Positions 36,401 to 46,800 of a stretch of DNA of 64,000 nt are shown here, piece by piece. The notes under the pieces were generated by a model. The model saw nothing but the letters and a program-made list of their open reading frames with translations, was not told the DNA's origin and ran no database searches. Position numbers and translations under genes: made by a program. Within the stretch, counting starts at the first letter, position 1; each line of letters starts with the position of its first letter. The stretch covers positions 81,107,193-81,171,192 of the forward strand of contig OX465579.1 in NCBI GenBank assembly GCA_950022655.1. Reading direction: 5' to 3'. The stretch is from Alentia gelatinosa. Taxonomy: Eukaryota > Annelida > Polychaeta > Phyllodocida > Polynoidae.

Positions 36401-38824
36401 CTCCTCCAGCAACCCTAAAATATATTGACAGATAATATTCTGTAAGTACTTGCCTGGTTGATTTATATAACGATTACCAGCTTCATGTACTAGGTCAAAA
36501 TATCAGTAATTCCGTACAGTAATTTATCCTACCCCTAATATAAAATCCCATAGGCTTAACATTGGGTTTCCGTATGTCACGCTGACTGGCATACAGAGTT
36601 TTATATGCCACTAGTGGCATACAGCATTGTTATCACGTAATATTCCAAAATCGAGGAGATAGGGTAGGATAAAATCAAAACCTAATTCGTTTTAATCTTG
36701 GCCACCGTATTTCACTCCTGGAGTTTTGGCTCCGGACTTCACTCGGCTTCGCCTCATGAAGTCACTTTGCCAAACTTCAGTCGTGGAATACGGTGGCCAA
36801 GATTAAACCTCATCCAGTTTTACGATAGATTATAAGCAGGTAATTATCAATATTTTAAAGTAACAGTTTTGCAAAACCAAGATATTATGGAAATAATCTT
36901 GTCCCGAGGAACTAGAGACTTACAATTCCCTCATGGTGGAATCACCCATATTCCTAATGTCAGAAGCTTTGAGTGCAGTTGGCATTTGATCGATGACGGT
37001 TGTCCAATCTGATTTGAGCCAGCTTGAGGGTGCCGATGTTTCTCTTTTCATTTTAAGTTGCATTGCAGCTTGGCTTGGGTCGGGCTTGAACTGTGAAGAA
37101 AATATACTTACAAATTAAGTGGTTACTAGACTGATCGTAGCCTTAATTGTAACATATGCTAACATAAATACAAGTTCCTGTCGTGTCAATTACTATAGCT
37201 TCGCCCTGGATCTTTGCTTTCAGAAACCACTCTTTTCCTTTTTTTCTTTAGCTCATCATGATTCGCAAAATAGTACAATCCACATGGTACTGTTCATTAC
37301 GCTTCGTTTCGAACAGAGCGTTTTGCCTAGTTGTACTACCATGTGTGTACTCTTCCCATTCCGACTACCAATTAAGATGCACCATATTATTTTACTCTAT
37401 GTTTTCATCACCATTTGTATTCATGAAATGTTTGCGTTTGCCTAAAATTTCCGGACTATACTGGAAGTTTATTCATTGATATCTTTTATATGTTGGGAAT
37501 TATATATCCGCATTTCTATATTACAGTAGACTTACTGATAGATCACCAATTGCAATGAAAGAATAGATTTGTCAAACCGGGAAGAAATTAAAGAGACCTA
37601 CACTTGAGTCACGAGACATGGCGCCGAAGCAGTCCACACCAGCTCTCTTAAGGGACTGAAGCGTCATCTGGTCCCCGCCACTGTTCATAATGCCAATGCA
37701 CACGGTATCTTGTTCAGTTTGAGACATATTTGCCACAGATGATCCCAGACTGGAGCGCTGCAATGATTAAACCATTAGGAGTCAACGTAGAATATACCTT
37801 TTTGTGGGTTTTTTTATATCGTGGTTTGCATATAACATCAACCTCTATTAAAGTATACAAATATGTTGTGACCAGTTCTTGCCAGCCCTTGTTTTTATAA
37901 CCTCGATTCCTTTTCTTTCTTTTCTTTCCAAATCAGATTAAACATGTATGTTCCTTCCGTTCATTATCTTTAGACCAAATGAGAAAGAATACATAATAAA
38001 GTCGCTCGACCACATCATCAAGGAATTCTATGATATTTTCATTAGAACTCGTGGAGACAAAATTAAAATTAAAACCTCACAAGTCCATTACTCACGTCCA
38101 TATTTCTGAGTTCCCTCATATTCATGCCCTGCTTGCTGATTGAAATGCCGCCTGGCAGCTGTGGACGCGGCGGGACAGGGCGTACGAGCTGCATGGAGTT
38201 GTTTCTCGGCATAGAGTCATTGCCGGACATGGAGAAGTTGTCAAACCTGGAGAAGTCAAACCTGGAGAAGTTGCCAAACCTGGAGAAGTTGCCTCCCATG
38301 GGCTCTCCTGTTGTTGCCATTGGGTCTTCAGTAGTTGGTCCTTGACTGACTGCCGATCGGCTAGATAACCCTGTATCAATAGGAAATTTCGGAATTTGTT
38401 GTTAATCACAGCTTACACGAATTTTCTTAATGTCTGTCCAATAGTACGTCTATTGTATGGTAGAAATTCGCCGCTATGCCCTTGTTATTGTCAAACTTTG
38501 ATTATTTTTACACCTGTGATTTTTTTACAATGTTATTTCGCTAACAAATGAATTTTCCACTCTTAAATACTACACAATTCTAGAGACCATATATGATAAT
38601 TGTACCAACATTTTGTCGGTGAGCACCACGGACCGACTCTTTGTGTACTTTATATAGTATCAGTGCCATTTAATTCGGCAGGTATAAAGGCCGCCTTAGT
38701 TGACAAACATGTACTTTTACATGATAGTAATTGTCACAATATAAAGCTCTAGGAATGCAGTAGCTCATAAAGTGCACTTACCTATAGCCAGCACTATCAC
38801 GGCTAGTGCTACCTTTACTCCCAT
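26112..38824 (-). CDS. Mesothelin/stereocilin/otoancorin-like GPI-anchored precursor (23 exons)
   Basis: Minus-strand coding exons in order: 38782-38824, 38096-38370, 37602-37757, 36924-37090, 36225-36414, 35690-35817, 35402-35510, 34674-34898, 34021-34185, 32877-33029, 32246-32455, 31866-31981, 31409-31538, 31034-31254, 30668-30755, 30067-30283, 28938-29110, 28186-28344, 27865-28010, 27555-27694, 27091-27188, 26808-26949, 26112-26167. All junctions are GT-AG and in phase: 3507 bases, 1168 residues. Residues 1-15 are a signal peptide (MGVKVALAVIVLAI). Residues 57-85 carry NFSRFG-type repeats. Most of the rest is short helical repeats with leucines and 'M(G/S)xL' turns, like the superhelical fold proposed for mesothelin, stereocilin and otoancorin. 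RRRRR at 858-862 is a furin-type site. The last 13 residues (SIMLLLPILAFFM) follow small residues NSAAS, a GPI signal. The product probably acts at the cell surface in adhesion or matrix attachment. Orthology is unresolved. Confidence 0.88.
27399..27523. repeat. (TAA)n microsatellite
   Basis: About 40 TAA units with a few interruptions, in an intron of the mesothelin-like gene. The leucine-rich minus-strand frame through it is an artefact. Confidence 0.95.
29383..29709. mobile_element. MITE with 24-bp perfect terminal inverted repeats
   Basis: Both ends read inward as ATGCCCCAGTCACACTGGCG and continue identically for four more bases. It is 327 bases long, lies in an intron of the mesothelin-like gene, and has an interior rich in ACGCC/GCGTA motifs. 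No coding capacity and no clear target duplication. Confidence 0.85.
30331..30412. repeat. (GA)n microsatellite
   Basis: About 41 GA units in an intron of the mesothelin-like gene. Confidence 0.95.
33293..33520. mobile_element. MITE-like element, related to 57270-57950
   Basis: Ends GGGGTGTCCACCTAATAC and, inverted, GGGGTGTCCATCTAC. Its interior (GGGAAAACCTGATCCATTAC, CGGGAACCTCTAC) matches the reverse complement of 57320-57425. It lies in the intron between exons 9 and 10 and ends in a run of 11 C. Confidence 0.6.
35786..36019. repeat. 117-bp tandem duplication covering the start of an exon
   Basis: 35786-35902 and 35903-36019 are near-identical. The first copy contains the splice acceptor and the first 32 coding bases of exon 6 of the mesothelin-like gene. 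The second copy repeats that acceptor and exon start upstream of it, without the rest of the exon. Confidence 0.9.
36692..36827. mobile_element. Foldback element, partner of 854-920
   Basis: TTAATCTTGGCCACCGTATT (36692 onward) pairs with AATACGGTGGCCAAGATTAA (ending near 36806) around a short centre. The right arm is 66/67 identical to 854-920. It lies in the intron between exons 4 and 5. Confidence 0.75.
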
Positions 38825-38907
38825 GATGCCTTCGTTTCCTCTGTCTTGGGAAGCCTCTAGTCCTGTTCGTGTCCTGAGTAAGTCTGATTTTGCAAAGAAG
38901 GTGAGGC

Positions 38908-38916
38908 TTTTTATAT
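38908..38916 (-). promoter_or_regulatory. Candidate TATA box of the mesothelin-like gene
   Basis: TATAAAAAG on the minus strand, 84 bases before the ATG at 38822-38824, leaving room for a 5' untranslated region of roughly 60 bases. The start context ATCATGG is good. Confidence 0.5.
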
Positions 38917-38924
38917 GCGGTTGG

Positions 38925-40951
38925 GATGCCGATTAATGCTGGCTGGCAGGGATCAGGAAGTAAGAGTGGGTGGGTGGGGTCTGGGTTAAGCTGCCAATTA
39001 GTTATGTAACAGTGCCCTGTACCAGCATGCGATGTCGTCAGGGTGTTAAAGCGTTTGGATATGATTCAATTTCCTTGTTTTCTCACCCTGCAGTCACATA
39101 TTTTGTAACATTGTAAAAAAAATTTGGTTTAGAGGTCTTTGATATTACACACAATTTTCTTTCCCAATGAAACATGCGTAACCTTAGAATCATTCAATTA
39201 GCGTGACCTACGTTTTCTGCTAGTTAACATATATTATGCAAATTTTGTTTCAATTTGGTAATACATCTGTTTGTGTTTTACAGTTTATGTCTTCGAACCG
39301 TATTTATTCGTTTTCAACAGTAGTTCTCATTTTCAATTGTTCTCATCTGATGATTTGGGCTTTTAATATCGACAGTTAACCGCGATGATCAATTTCATTT
39401 TCCCACTGAAAAGTCTTAGACCGAGGATATCTGTACTTACACTTTGTATCAAACTGACAGTTTTACTAACGACCTGTAATTTCCGATGGAATTGTTCGCA
39501 TGTAGGTGATTTACTACACGTCTTTGATTCCAATAAAGTGTCTGGTTTCCAACGTCATATTTGTGAACTGGTCAGAACATGCACGCAGGGACTACTAGAG
39601 TAAATACCACATGTAAATCATGGCAGTTAAATAGTATTTGTGTATTAATTACGGTCTCTCTCCACCCATCACACGAATTTGAGAGGAGAGTCATATCTTT
39701 CAGATATGTGAATTGGTCTCAATTGCCCTATATGTCAATTGCTACTAGAAATACGTAATTGTAAAAATGTACAATATATATAGAGAATATACCCCACTGA
39801 AAATAGTAGTTGGATTTTTTTCTGATAGTATTGCATTCCAAAACATCAACTGACCTAGCGCTGTCTTCCTAGATTGTTTTGCATTTTCAAATACCGCTTC
39901 CATTTAGTTTGTATCAAAACAAGACGGACCAATGACAACACAGACGTATTGACCACCGCCTTTGAGTATACCAGCCTGAAGATAAGCGCTCCACTCTATA
40001 AGCATTCCAGTTCCAAATAATGCACTGCAAATATTGTGTTTAGTCATACTCACTAAATATTCTAAACACTGTTTGATTCTCGGACACTTACAGGATTAAC
40101 ACATACAACACGTATATCTAAGCACCATTAGATTCTAAACACGTGTTCTACTTCTTAAATACTTGTTTTTTGCTAAATACTTTGGCCCCAAATGTTTAGC
40201 CGTAGTTTTTAGTTTTACTCATATATGTGCAACCCCAAACATCTTGTTAGTGGATGTACGCTTATTCACATCGAGGTGGCCACAAACGTATACAAGCAAG
40301 TGGAGAGCTATAGTGAAAAGTAAGTACTAGATTATATGTATTCCACCAGTAATCTTTATTTAGATATTCTAATTATAATCTGTACCTCACTAATAATACA
40401 AATATAACCAATGAATTTTATAATTCAAATGGAGTTAAATCCACAAAAAAACCCAGACGAGTTGATTATAAAAATGGGTAGTTTTATTAGGGGAAATAGT
40501 ACATTGAAATAGGGGGGGGGGGGGAGTATGGTTGGCTGGTTGCAACGTTTTATTTTCAAGTTGGGGAAAATGTTTCAGATGACATGTATACTTCACATAT
40601 ATGTACATGTATAAGGTAACAACGTAGCACATTATAGGTCAATCGTAATTTGTGTTAACATGCACAGCTAACCTCACAGCTATCAGTTGGTGTTGTTTAA
40701 CAGCTATTGGTCGCGGGGAGCCCATTGTCTCTGCTTTCGCACCTGGGGTTGTGTGCGCGAGGAGCACGGGTGAATGTTTGTGGTGCAGTGTGTAAAGTGG
40801 GACTCACACGATGGGATTCATAATCCTTACAGGGTGTTTTTCTAAGACAAATCCTCCCGAGATTCTGTACTCGAACACCCTTTCTACCTCTGAATCATAG
40901 GGTTTCAGTTCCCTGTAATTTTTAAACACCTCCCCCCCCTAAAAAGGAACA
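38925..40951. other. Intergenic; no gene seen
   Basis: AT-rich sequence with a run of 13 G at 40512-40524. No splice-consistent coding segment or RNA gene seen. Confidence 0.45.
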
Positions 40952-41294
40952 GGGACCTGTTTCAGTAGTTTCGTGACATTAGGCCTAGACAGACATCAAC
41001 AGCGGCACCAACAGTGCAAACAACAGGGGAATTATTTTTGTCGGGTTTGATGTCAAATATCAGCGGATCAGAGCAGCCAATTTTCTTCATTTTTTGGAAT
41101 TATTATAGGTTATATGTATCCCTTACTCATGTTAAAGTATCATCGCTTGAAATTGTCTAATACTTTTGAAACCGGACACACCGTGTTTGGGTTCTGTCCA
41201 CCCCTAAGTGCCGTGACTTGTGATGATCTGTCTGTATGGTGTCACAGACACAGATACCATACAGACATGTTACGAAACTACTGAAACAGGTCCC
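40952..41294. mobile_element. MITE with 23-bp perfect terminal inverted repeats
   Basis: Both ends read inward as GGGACCTGTTTCAGTAGTTT plus three more identical bases, 343 bases in all. The interior phrase AATATCAGCGGATC and the following 90 bases are also found, diverged, at 59205-59300, so the family has another copy in the right-hand cluster. No coding capacity. Confidence 0.85.
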
Positions 41295-43571
41295 AGAATC
41301 GCACAGGATTTCGAACCCTGTGAGGTACACCAATTTCCGTTTTTTTCCGTTCAGCGCCGCCATGCGGTCATGTTGCATGGCAGCGCGGCCGTTCGGCCAA
41401 ACATTGCGCTGTCCGACTGCGCGCCTATGCATTCACACATAGGGTGAAGTGGCGAGTATGAATGCAGAGGTGTTGTTTTCTTCCAGATAACAGTGTTAGA
41501 ACAAGCGAGGGTTCTCTTCAAACTAGGACTGGTTGTCTAAACTTTAGAGATGATAATTGTCTTGATTTTTATTAGCCAAAAATTAATTCCTTATGGGTCT
41601 TCAAAGCTTTATATGCCAGGGTTGTCAGTGGGGGTAAGAAAAAAACATTGAAATATTTTTTTTGCAATACAGAATTTATGCATTACATATGCATTACAGT
41701 AGGAATCAAGGGAAAGCTCAAGTTTTAACATGGGTCAGCAGGGGATTCTGGGCTGTGGCTGAATTGGGCTCTTTAGCAGTTGGTATATCAATATTACACA
41801 AGGAATCATTTTGCTGTTCTGAAAATGAAAACATTGAATTCAATGGAAACATTGAAAACTGGCATCCCTGAAATTATGCAGAACGGGTTATAAGAAATAC
41901 TCAGTTATAACAAAGTAGTTAAATTTATATGCCCACAGTCAAATGTAATCACCTCTTGCTATTGAAACAACATATTTAAAAAAATTAGGGCAAGACATAT
42001 TTCTAAGGAATAATCCAATATATTTCTGAAAATAGCTAGATAATTTTTTTGTAATATCTAAGCGTTTTTTTTGTTAAAAATAATATATATATATACATGT
42101 GTATACAAATACACATATATATGCACAGACATACAATATATTCATGTATATATATCTATCCATACATATACTCATATACTATGATATGATAATTGTTTTG
42201 GTTATTCCAGAGAGGAGGATAAGCCTATAGTGGCCAGGCCCATACCAGTATATCTCTGCTACCCATGTACACTGTTTCTATTTTATCTTATGATATCTGA
42301 AGTATTGTTGAGGAGATATACATGTTTAACCTACCAAATGAAAGCTGAAATACCATAGAGTATGATAGAATCGCTTTTAGTTCTCTAGAAATAATATAAA
42401 CGGGTATCACAAACATACTACGCACATACACTCAGTCATCCAATGCTTAAGAATATGTTGCCAGGGGTTTGCTTGGCTGCATGCATTGCGTAACCAAGAA
42501 GATAAGGCGCGACACCGGCCTACGGAAAAAGGCCTGCCACCGTGTGAATTCCACTTCAGGTGTATTCGCGCTGCTGACCTCTTCAGGTGTATTCGCGCTG
42601 CTGACCTCAATGACCCAGTAGAGGCAGCACACCTGTGGCGAACCAATTTGGATTTGACTCAATAAATTAGGGAGGTACTAGTGATGCGTATCTATGGGTA
42701 TATCTATATTATACACCCCCACCCCCTAATCACAACAATGGAGTTGGCAGACTGGATTTAAAGCAAACATTATAGAAAACAAACAAAACATATTCTGTGT
42801 GTTGTGCCATGGACAGTGTATTCTTTAGAATTTGATGTCCATGGTTCTGAGAAGAATTGAGCCAATGTGGTAGTACATGTACATGTACAGGGGATTTACC
42901 CGAATAGAATATTCGGTGTTATTTGTATATTTTCTTAATATTATATCAGATTCATAATACTAAGTTCTGTGTTTCAGGTCTGTTGTTAGACAGCCGATGC
43001 AACCATAGGCTCAGCAGAATGAGTGTCAACCTATTCCCCTATCAATTGCATTAGAATTGAAGCACATCCAACATCTGATATACAATTACACAGATTTCCC
43101 ATACAAACTAAATAGCGTCAGCCATTGACACTTGGGTGAATTGATCTTCGGCATCTAACTTATCAATGACACGTCTGTAAGGAAGCAATATATTGGAGCA
43201 CTTTGATGGGTGACAAATGTCTTTTCCTCCTGTTTTTAGATGGCCACATCATTGGCGTCTTGTCCCGAAAAAGTGAAATGCATCTTCGATTGAGACTGAG
43301 GACTTTTTGACAGGAACGATAACTACGATAACCAGAGTTTAAGATCCTATCAGTTATATTGGTATAATCTCTTAAGATAAGCATCTTTATTTCCGACAAT
43401 TAAATCCTATTAGATTTCATAGACACAACCAATACTTAAAATAGGCGCTCACGTGATTTTATCTCTATGTATAACATATATCCCCTGAGATAAAAGCATA
43501 AATTTGAGGAAGAGTGATTGTTACTGTTGACTAGATTAAACTCAGTCGATTTCTTGACATTATATATCACT
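41295..43571. other. Intergenic; small repeats only
   Basis: A perfect 27-bp tandem duplication (CTTCAGGTGTATTCGCGCTG...) at 42554-42607, an AT-rich dinucleotide stretch around 42084-42180, and the inverted partner (42500-42535) of the repeat at 12041. No gene supported. Confidence 0.5.
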
Positions 43572-43572
43572 A

Positions 43573-44620
43573 GACCAATACACACTGTACGATTTCGGAA
43601 CATGAATGTTCCTTTCTCGGCGACAAAAGAACAATCGTAAGCTCAGGCGAGGCCTAGAAAATGTGTCAGCCAGTGTGGCACCCCCCTACAGTAATTTGCC
43701 TAAGATTTGGAAATCCCACCCTTGGCGATGTACCTTTGTCGCCGACAAACTGCAGTCCAATGTTCCGAAATTGGGAGCGATAAACTAAAGACCAATGCAC
43801 ACAAGGTGACTTTTTTCCTTGAGATATGCTTGAGACTTTCTAGCAAAAATATCGCAAGGGGGTGCAATAAGCGCAGCATGGTTTAGGAAAAGTGGGCGAC
43901 AAATTCTGTTCGGGAGTCGGTCACCCCAGCAGGAGGTTACCCGAAAATCTCAAGGCCTATGCATGCACACTTTGAGACTTTCCCTGACACTTTCCTTGAG
44001 ACTTTCCCTTTCCGAAAGTCTCAACAATGGATAACTGGCTTCTGGTAGCTACAAAATAGATGCGAGGTGGGCCATTTTGGCACTTATGGTTTTTTTTTAA
44101 ACCTTTATTTATACCTATATATTTTAACTCAATATCATGTATGATATTGAATTATACTAAAAAGATTGTTTTTATGCAAAACTATATTTTCCAGGGTTTT
44201 CCAGGTTTTTCCAGTCTTTCTGTGAGAATTCCAGGCTTTTTCCAGGCTTGGAAGACCCCAAAGCATAATTCCAGGACCTGAGACCCGTGCCAACGGCCCG
44301 CCAAGCGGGAGGTGGCATCCAAAAGTCAAAAGTCGCAAGCGATAAAATATAACATGTTATATTCAAAAGTCTCAAGGAAAGTCTCAAGGAAAAGTCGGCG
44401 ACAAACCCCAAATCAGCAGGGGGGGGGGAAAGGGGGTGAAAAGGGGTGCATAATGGGGTCTGCGATATCGCAAGGAAACCATGCCACACTTAGCGATATT
44501 GTACCGTAAAAATGTCTCAAGGAATGTTTTACGGCGACTTTTCCGCTAAAAACAGGAAAAGTCGCCTAGTGTGCGTTGGTCTTAAGGAACGTGTTCCTTC
44601 CCGTTGTCGCTGACAACGGA
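43573..44620. mobile_element. Foldback element interrupted by a second MITE
   Basis: The outer sequence has arms ATTTCGGAACATGAATGTTC...CGGCGACAAAAG (43590 onward) pairing with TTTGTCGCCGAC...ATGTTCCGAAAT (43736-43771). A similar GGAACGTGTTCC...GTCGCTGACAAC block resumes after 44586. The inner element 43789-44582 sits between them. Confidence 0.55.
43789..44582. mobile_element. MITE with TAA target duplication
   Basis: Terminal inverted repeats AGACCAATGCACACAAGGTG and AGACCAACGCACACTAGGCG (right end inverted), directly flanked by TAA at 43786-43788 and 44583-44585. A three-base TAA duplication fits the PIF/Harbinger superfamily. It is 794 bases, contains no transposase, and has repeated TCTCAAGGAAA(GTC) phrases inside. 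Confidence 0.75.
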
Positions 44621-45890
44621 GTTTAAGAAATACCCCCCGTGGTGCCTACCAACTTTGGCCCATAAATAGTCGCTGGGTGAGCAGAAATGCCCCTGCCACA
44701 CACAGACTGAGGCCAGCTCACCGATTTAGCTCCCATATACTGAGATTTATTACTTGTTCCTTTATCGGTGGCCTCGAATCTCTGAGAAAATCGGAAGTCA
44801 GTCGTCCAGTGTGAACAGAATTTGCTTAAGATAAATTCCCACTAATGACCTCCACCCCCATCTATAAATCCTGCTGTGATGGTCGATGCCCAGCGCAAAT
44901 TCGCCTGAGATAAGTTAAAATGCCCTCCCGATTTAGGGAGTTGATCGGTGGGAACGAAATCGTACAGTGTGTTTCCCCTTTTAACAACACTCCGCTATAT
45001 GGACAGATCCTTACAGGTATATCCCCATGTATGTATCCCCTAAGTGATGAAAACAGTATATATTTCCTTGCAACCGTTAGTTTCTATTTGTTACTAGCTT
45101 CATCTTTGCTAGACCAATTTTCAAATTGGCCAGCTCGCTAGAGTTACATGTATTAGAACCTCAGTGGACACTTTTGATGATCATACTACTGTGACAGATC
45201 GACTATTTGAATCTCACCAAAATTTGTAAAAGGTGTGTTTCTGGTGACTCCCACCCTCTATAACAAAACCTTGCATACCCTAAATAAGTCGCAATGTGCA
45301 ATTTCAGTAGAGGCAGAGTAAGAGGGAAAATACATTGAGACAAAACATTTATTTTACATTCATTTCACTAATTTCTTTTAGAGAGATTAAAATTTAAACT
45401 TGCTCTTTCTGTCATACATCAAAATATATAAGTGGGTATGAATGTACACTTTCTTCTAAGAGATCCCGAAACGACAGCTTCCACTGCAGGAGTAAGGAAT
45501 TGCTAGTGCAAGATTGAAGAATCATATGAAAAGTCTTCCGTTTGAGGTCTCGTATCAGTAATTGTTTGGTGTTGCAGAAATCAACACACTTAAGGCATGC
45601 TGCATTCATCAAGTGGTTTCAGGAATCAGAGCCAAAAAGACCAAAGAGCGTTATCAAATACTTAGATGAGGCACTGACCATCACTTCAAGTGGATTATTT
45701 TAAGGATTATTATGGCTCTGATCGTAGTCTCCAACTGTTTTCAATTATGCTAATCGGTGGGGCTCATGATGGGATCATATCCAGTATTTTTTCCTTGGGT
45801 TGTTCATTGAGAATATTCTTCTTTAAGAAATCCATTGGTACATGTTAGTGTTTACATACCTTTTGCATTATCACATTTCTAGTCCCCCAT
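44621..45890. other. Intergenic; no gene seen
   Basis: Nothing coding and no clear repeat. Confidence 0.45.
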
Positions 45891-46400
45891 ATACGCGCTC
45901 ATATACATCATCTAGAGGTTAGAATGCTCACACAGGCTTCCAGCTTGCTGCAGAGAATCTAACACTTCACTATTAATGGCCCAACTATAAAGGCCTGATT
46001 AAATGAGCAGGGATCCAGTATCAAGCCTTACCATGCCCCCTGCCCCAATACTGACTTGGTTCCTAAAAATAGACATTTTTATTTCTAGTCTTTTTGATGA
46101 CAAACGGATTCACTATCTCAATCCTTTCATGAAATGATAAACACGTAGTTATGGCTACTGTAATCTGCTGATAAAAAAAGGAAACTATTAGATGATAATA
46201 TCATCTAAATGTGGTATTTACATTTCAAGTCTGATGGGACACATCTAAATAACCTTTAGTCAGAGAGTCAGATCTGATGGGACACATCTGAATACACTGT
46301 ATTCAGACCCACTTTGTACAGACCTGACAAACCAGTTCTACTCCCTTCAACCCTGTCGTCAAGCCTTGCACCTGAGACTTGACCATAAACTTGCTGAAAG
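45891..46400 (-). repeat. Dispersed repeat, copy B (inverted relative to 24585-25065)
   Basis: Reverse-complement match to copy A, about 21 kb away. Similarity to the motif TCTGATGGGACAC returns near 46975, so the family may extend further right with an interruption by the GACA-rich tract. Confidence 0.8.
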
Positions 46401-46424
46401 CCTTGATCATTGATTTTCATGAAG

Positions 46425-46800
46425 ACAGGGAGGGAGACACAGAGAGACAGATAATGATGTAGATGATAACAGAGACAGAAGGGAGACTAACACAGGGACA
46501 GGTAAACAGACAGAGAGTCAGACATATACAGATAGGGACAGAGACAATGAGACAGGGATGCAGAAAGGCACATACAAAGTGAAATAGTCAAACATACATG
46601 CCAAACAACAGGGACAGAGACAAAGACATAGTATGACATACATATGGAGAGACAGAGACAGAGACAAAGATATAAACAGAGAGAGTTATATATACAGTAT
46701 ATAGACAGGGATAGTGCCAGGGAGACAGACAGAGAAGCAGACAGCTGGAGACAGAAAACAGACATTAACAAAGAAAAAAAGACATATTTACTAACAGACA
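46425..46800. repeat. Degenerate (GACAGA)n purine-rich tract
   Basis: Purine-rich plus strand with repeated GAGACAGAGACA and GGGACAG phrases. The minus-strand frame rich in S, L and C is a by-product. Confidence 0.75.

Noticed and set aside
41285..41330. T-arm-like sequence CACAGGATTTCGAACCCTGTG
   Set aside because: An isolated hairpin with no other tRNA arms, next to a MITE end.
46487..46771. Minus-strand frame rich in L, S and C resembling a membrane protein
   Set aside because: By-product of the GACA-rich tract; no start, splice or domain evidence.
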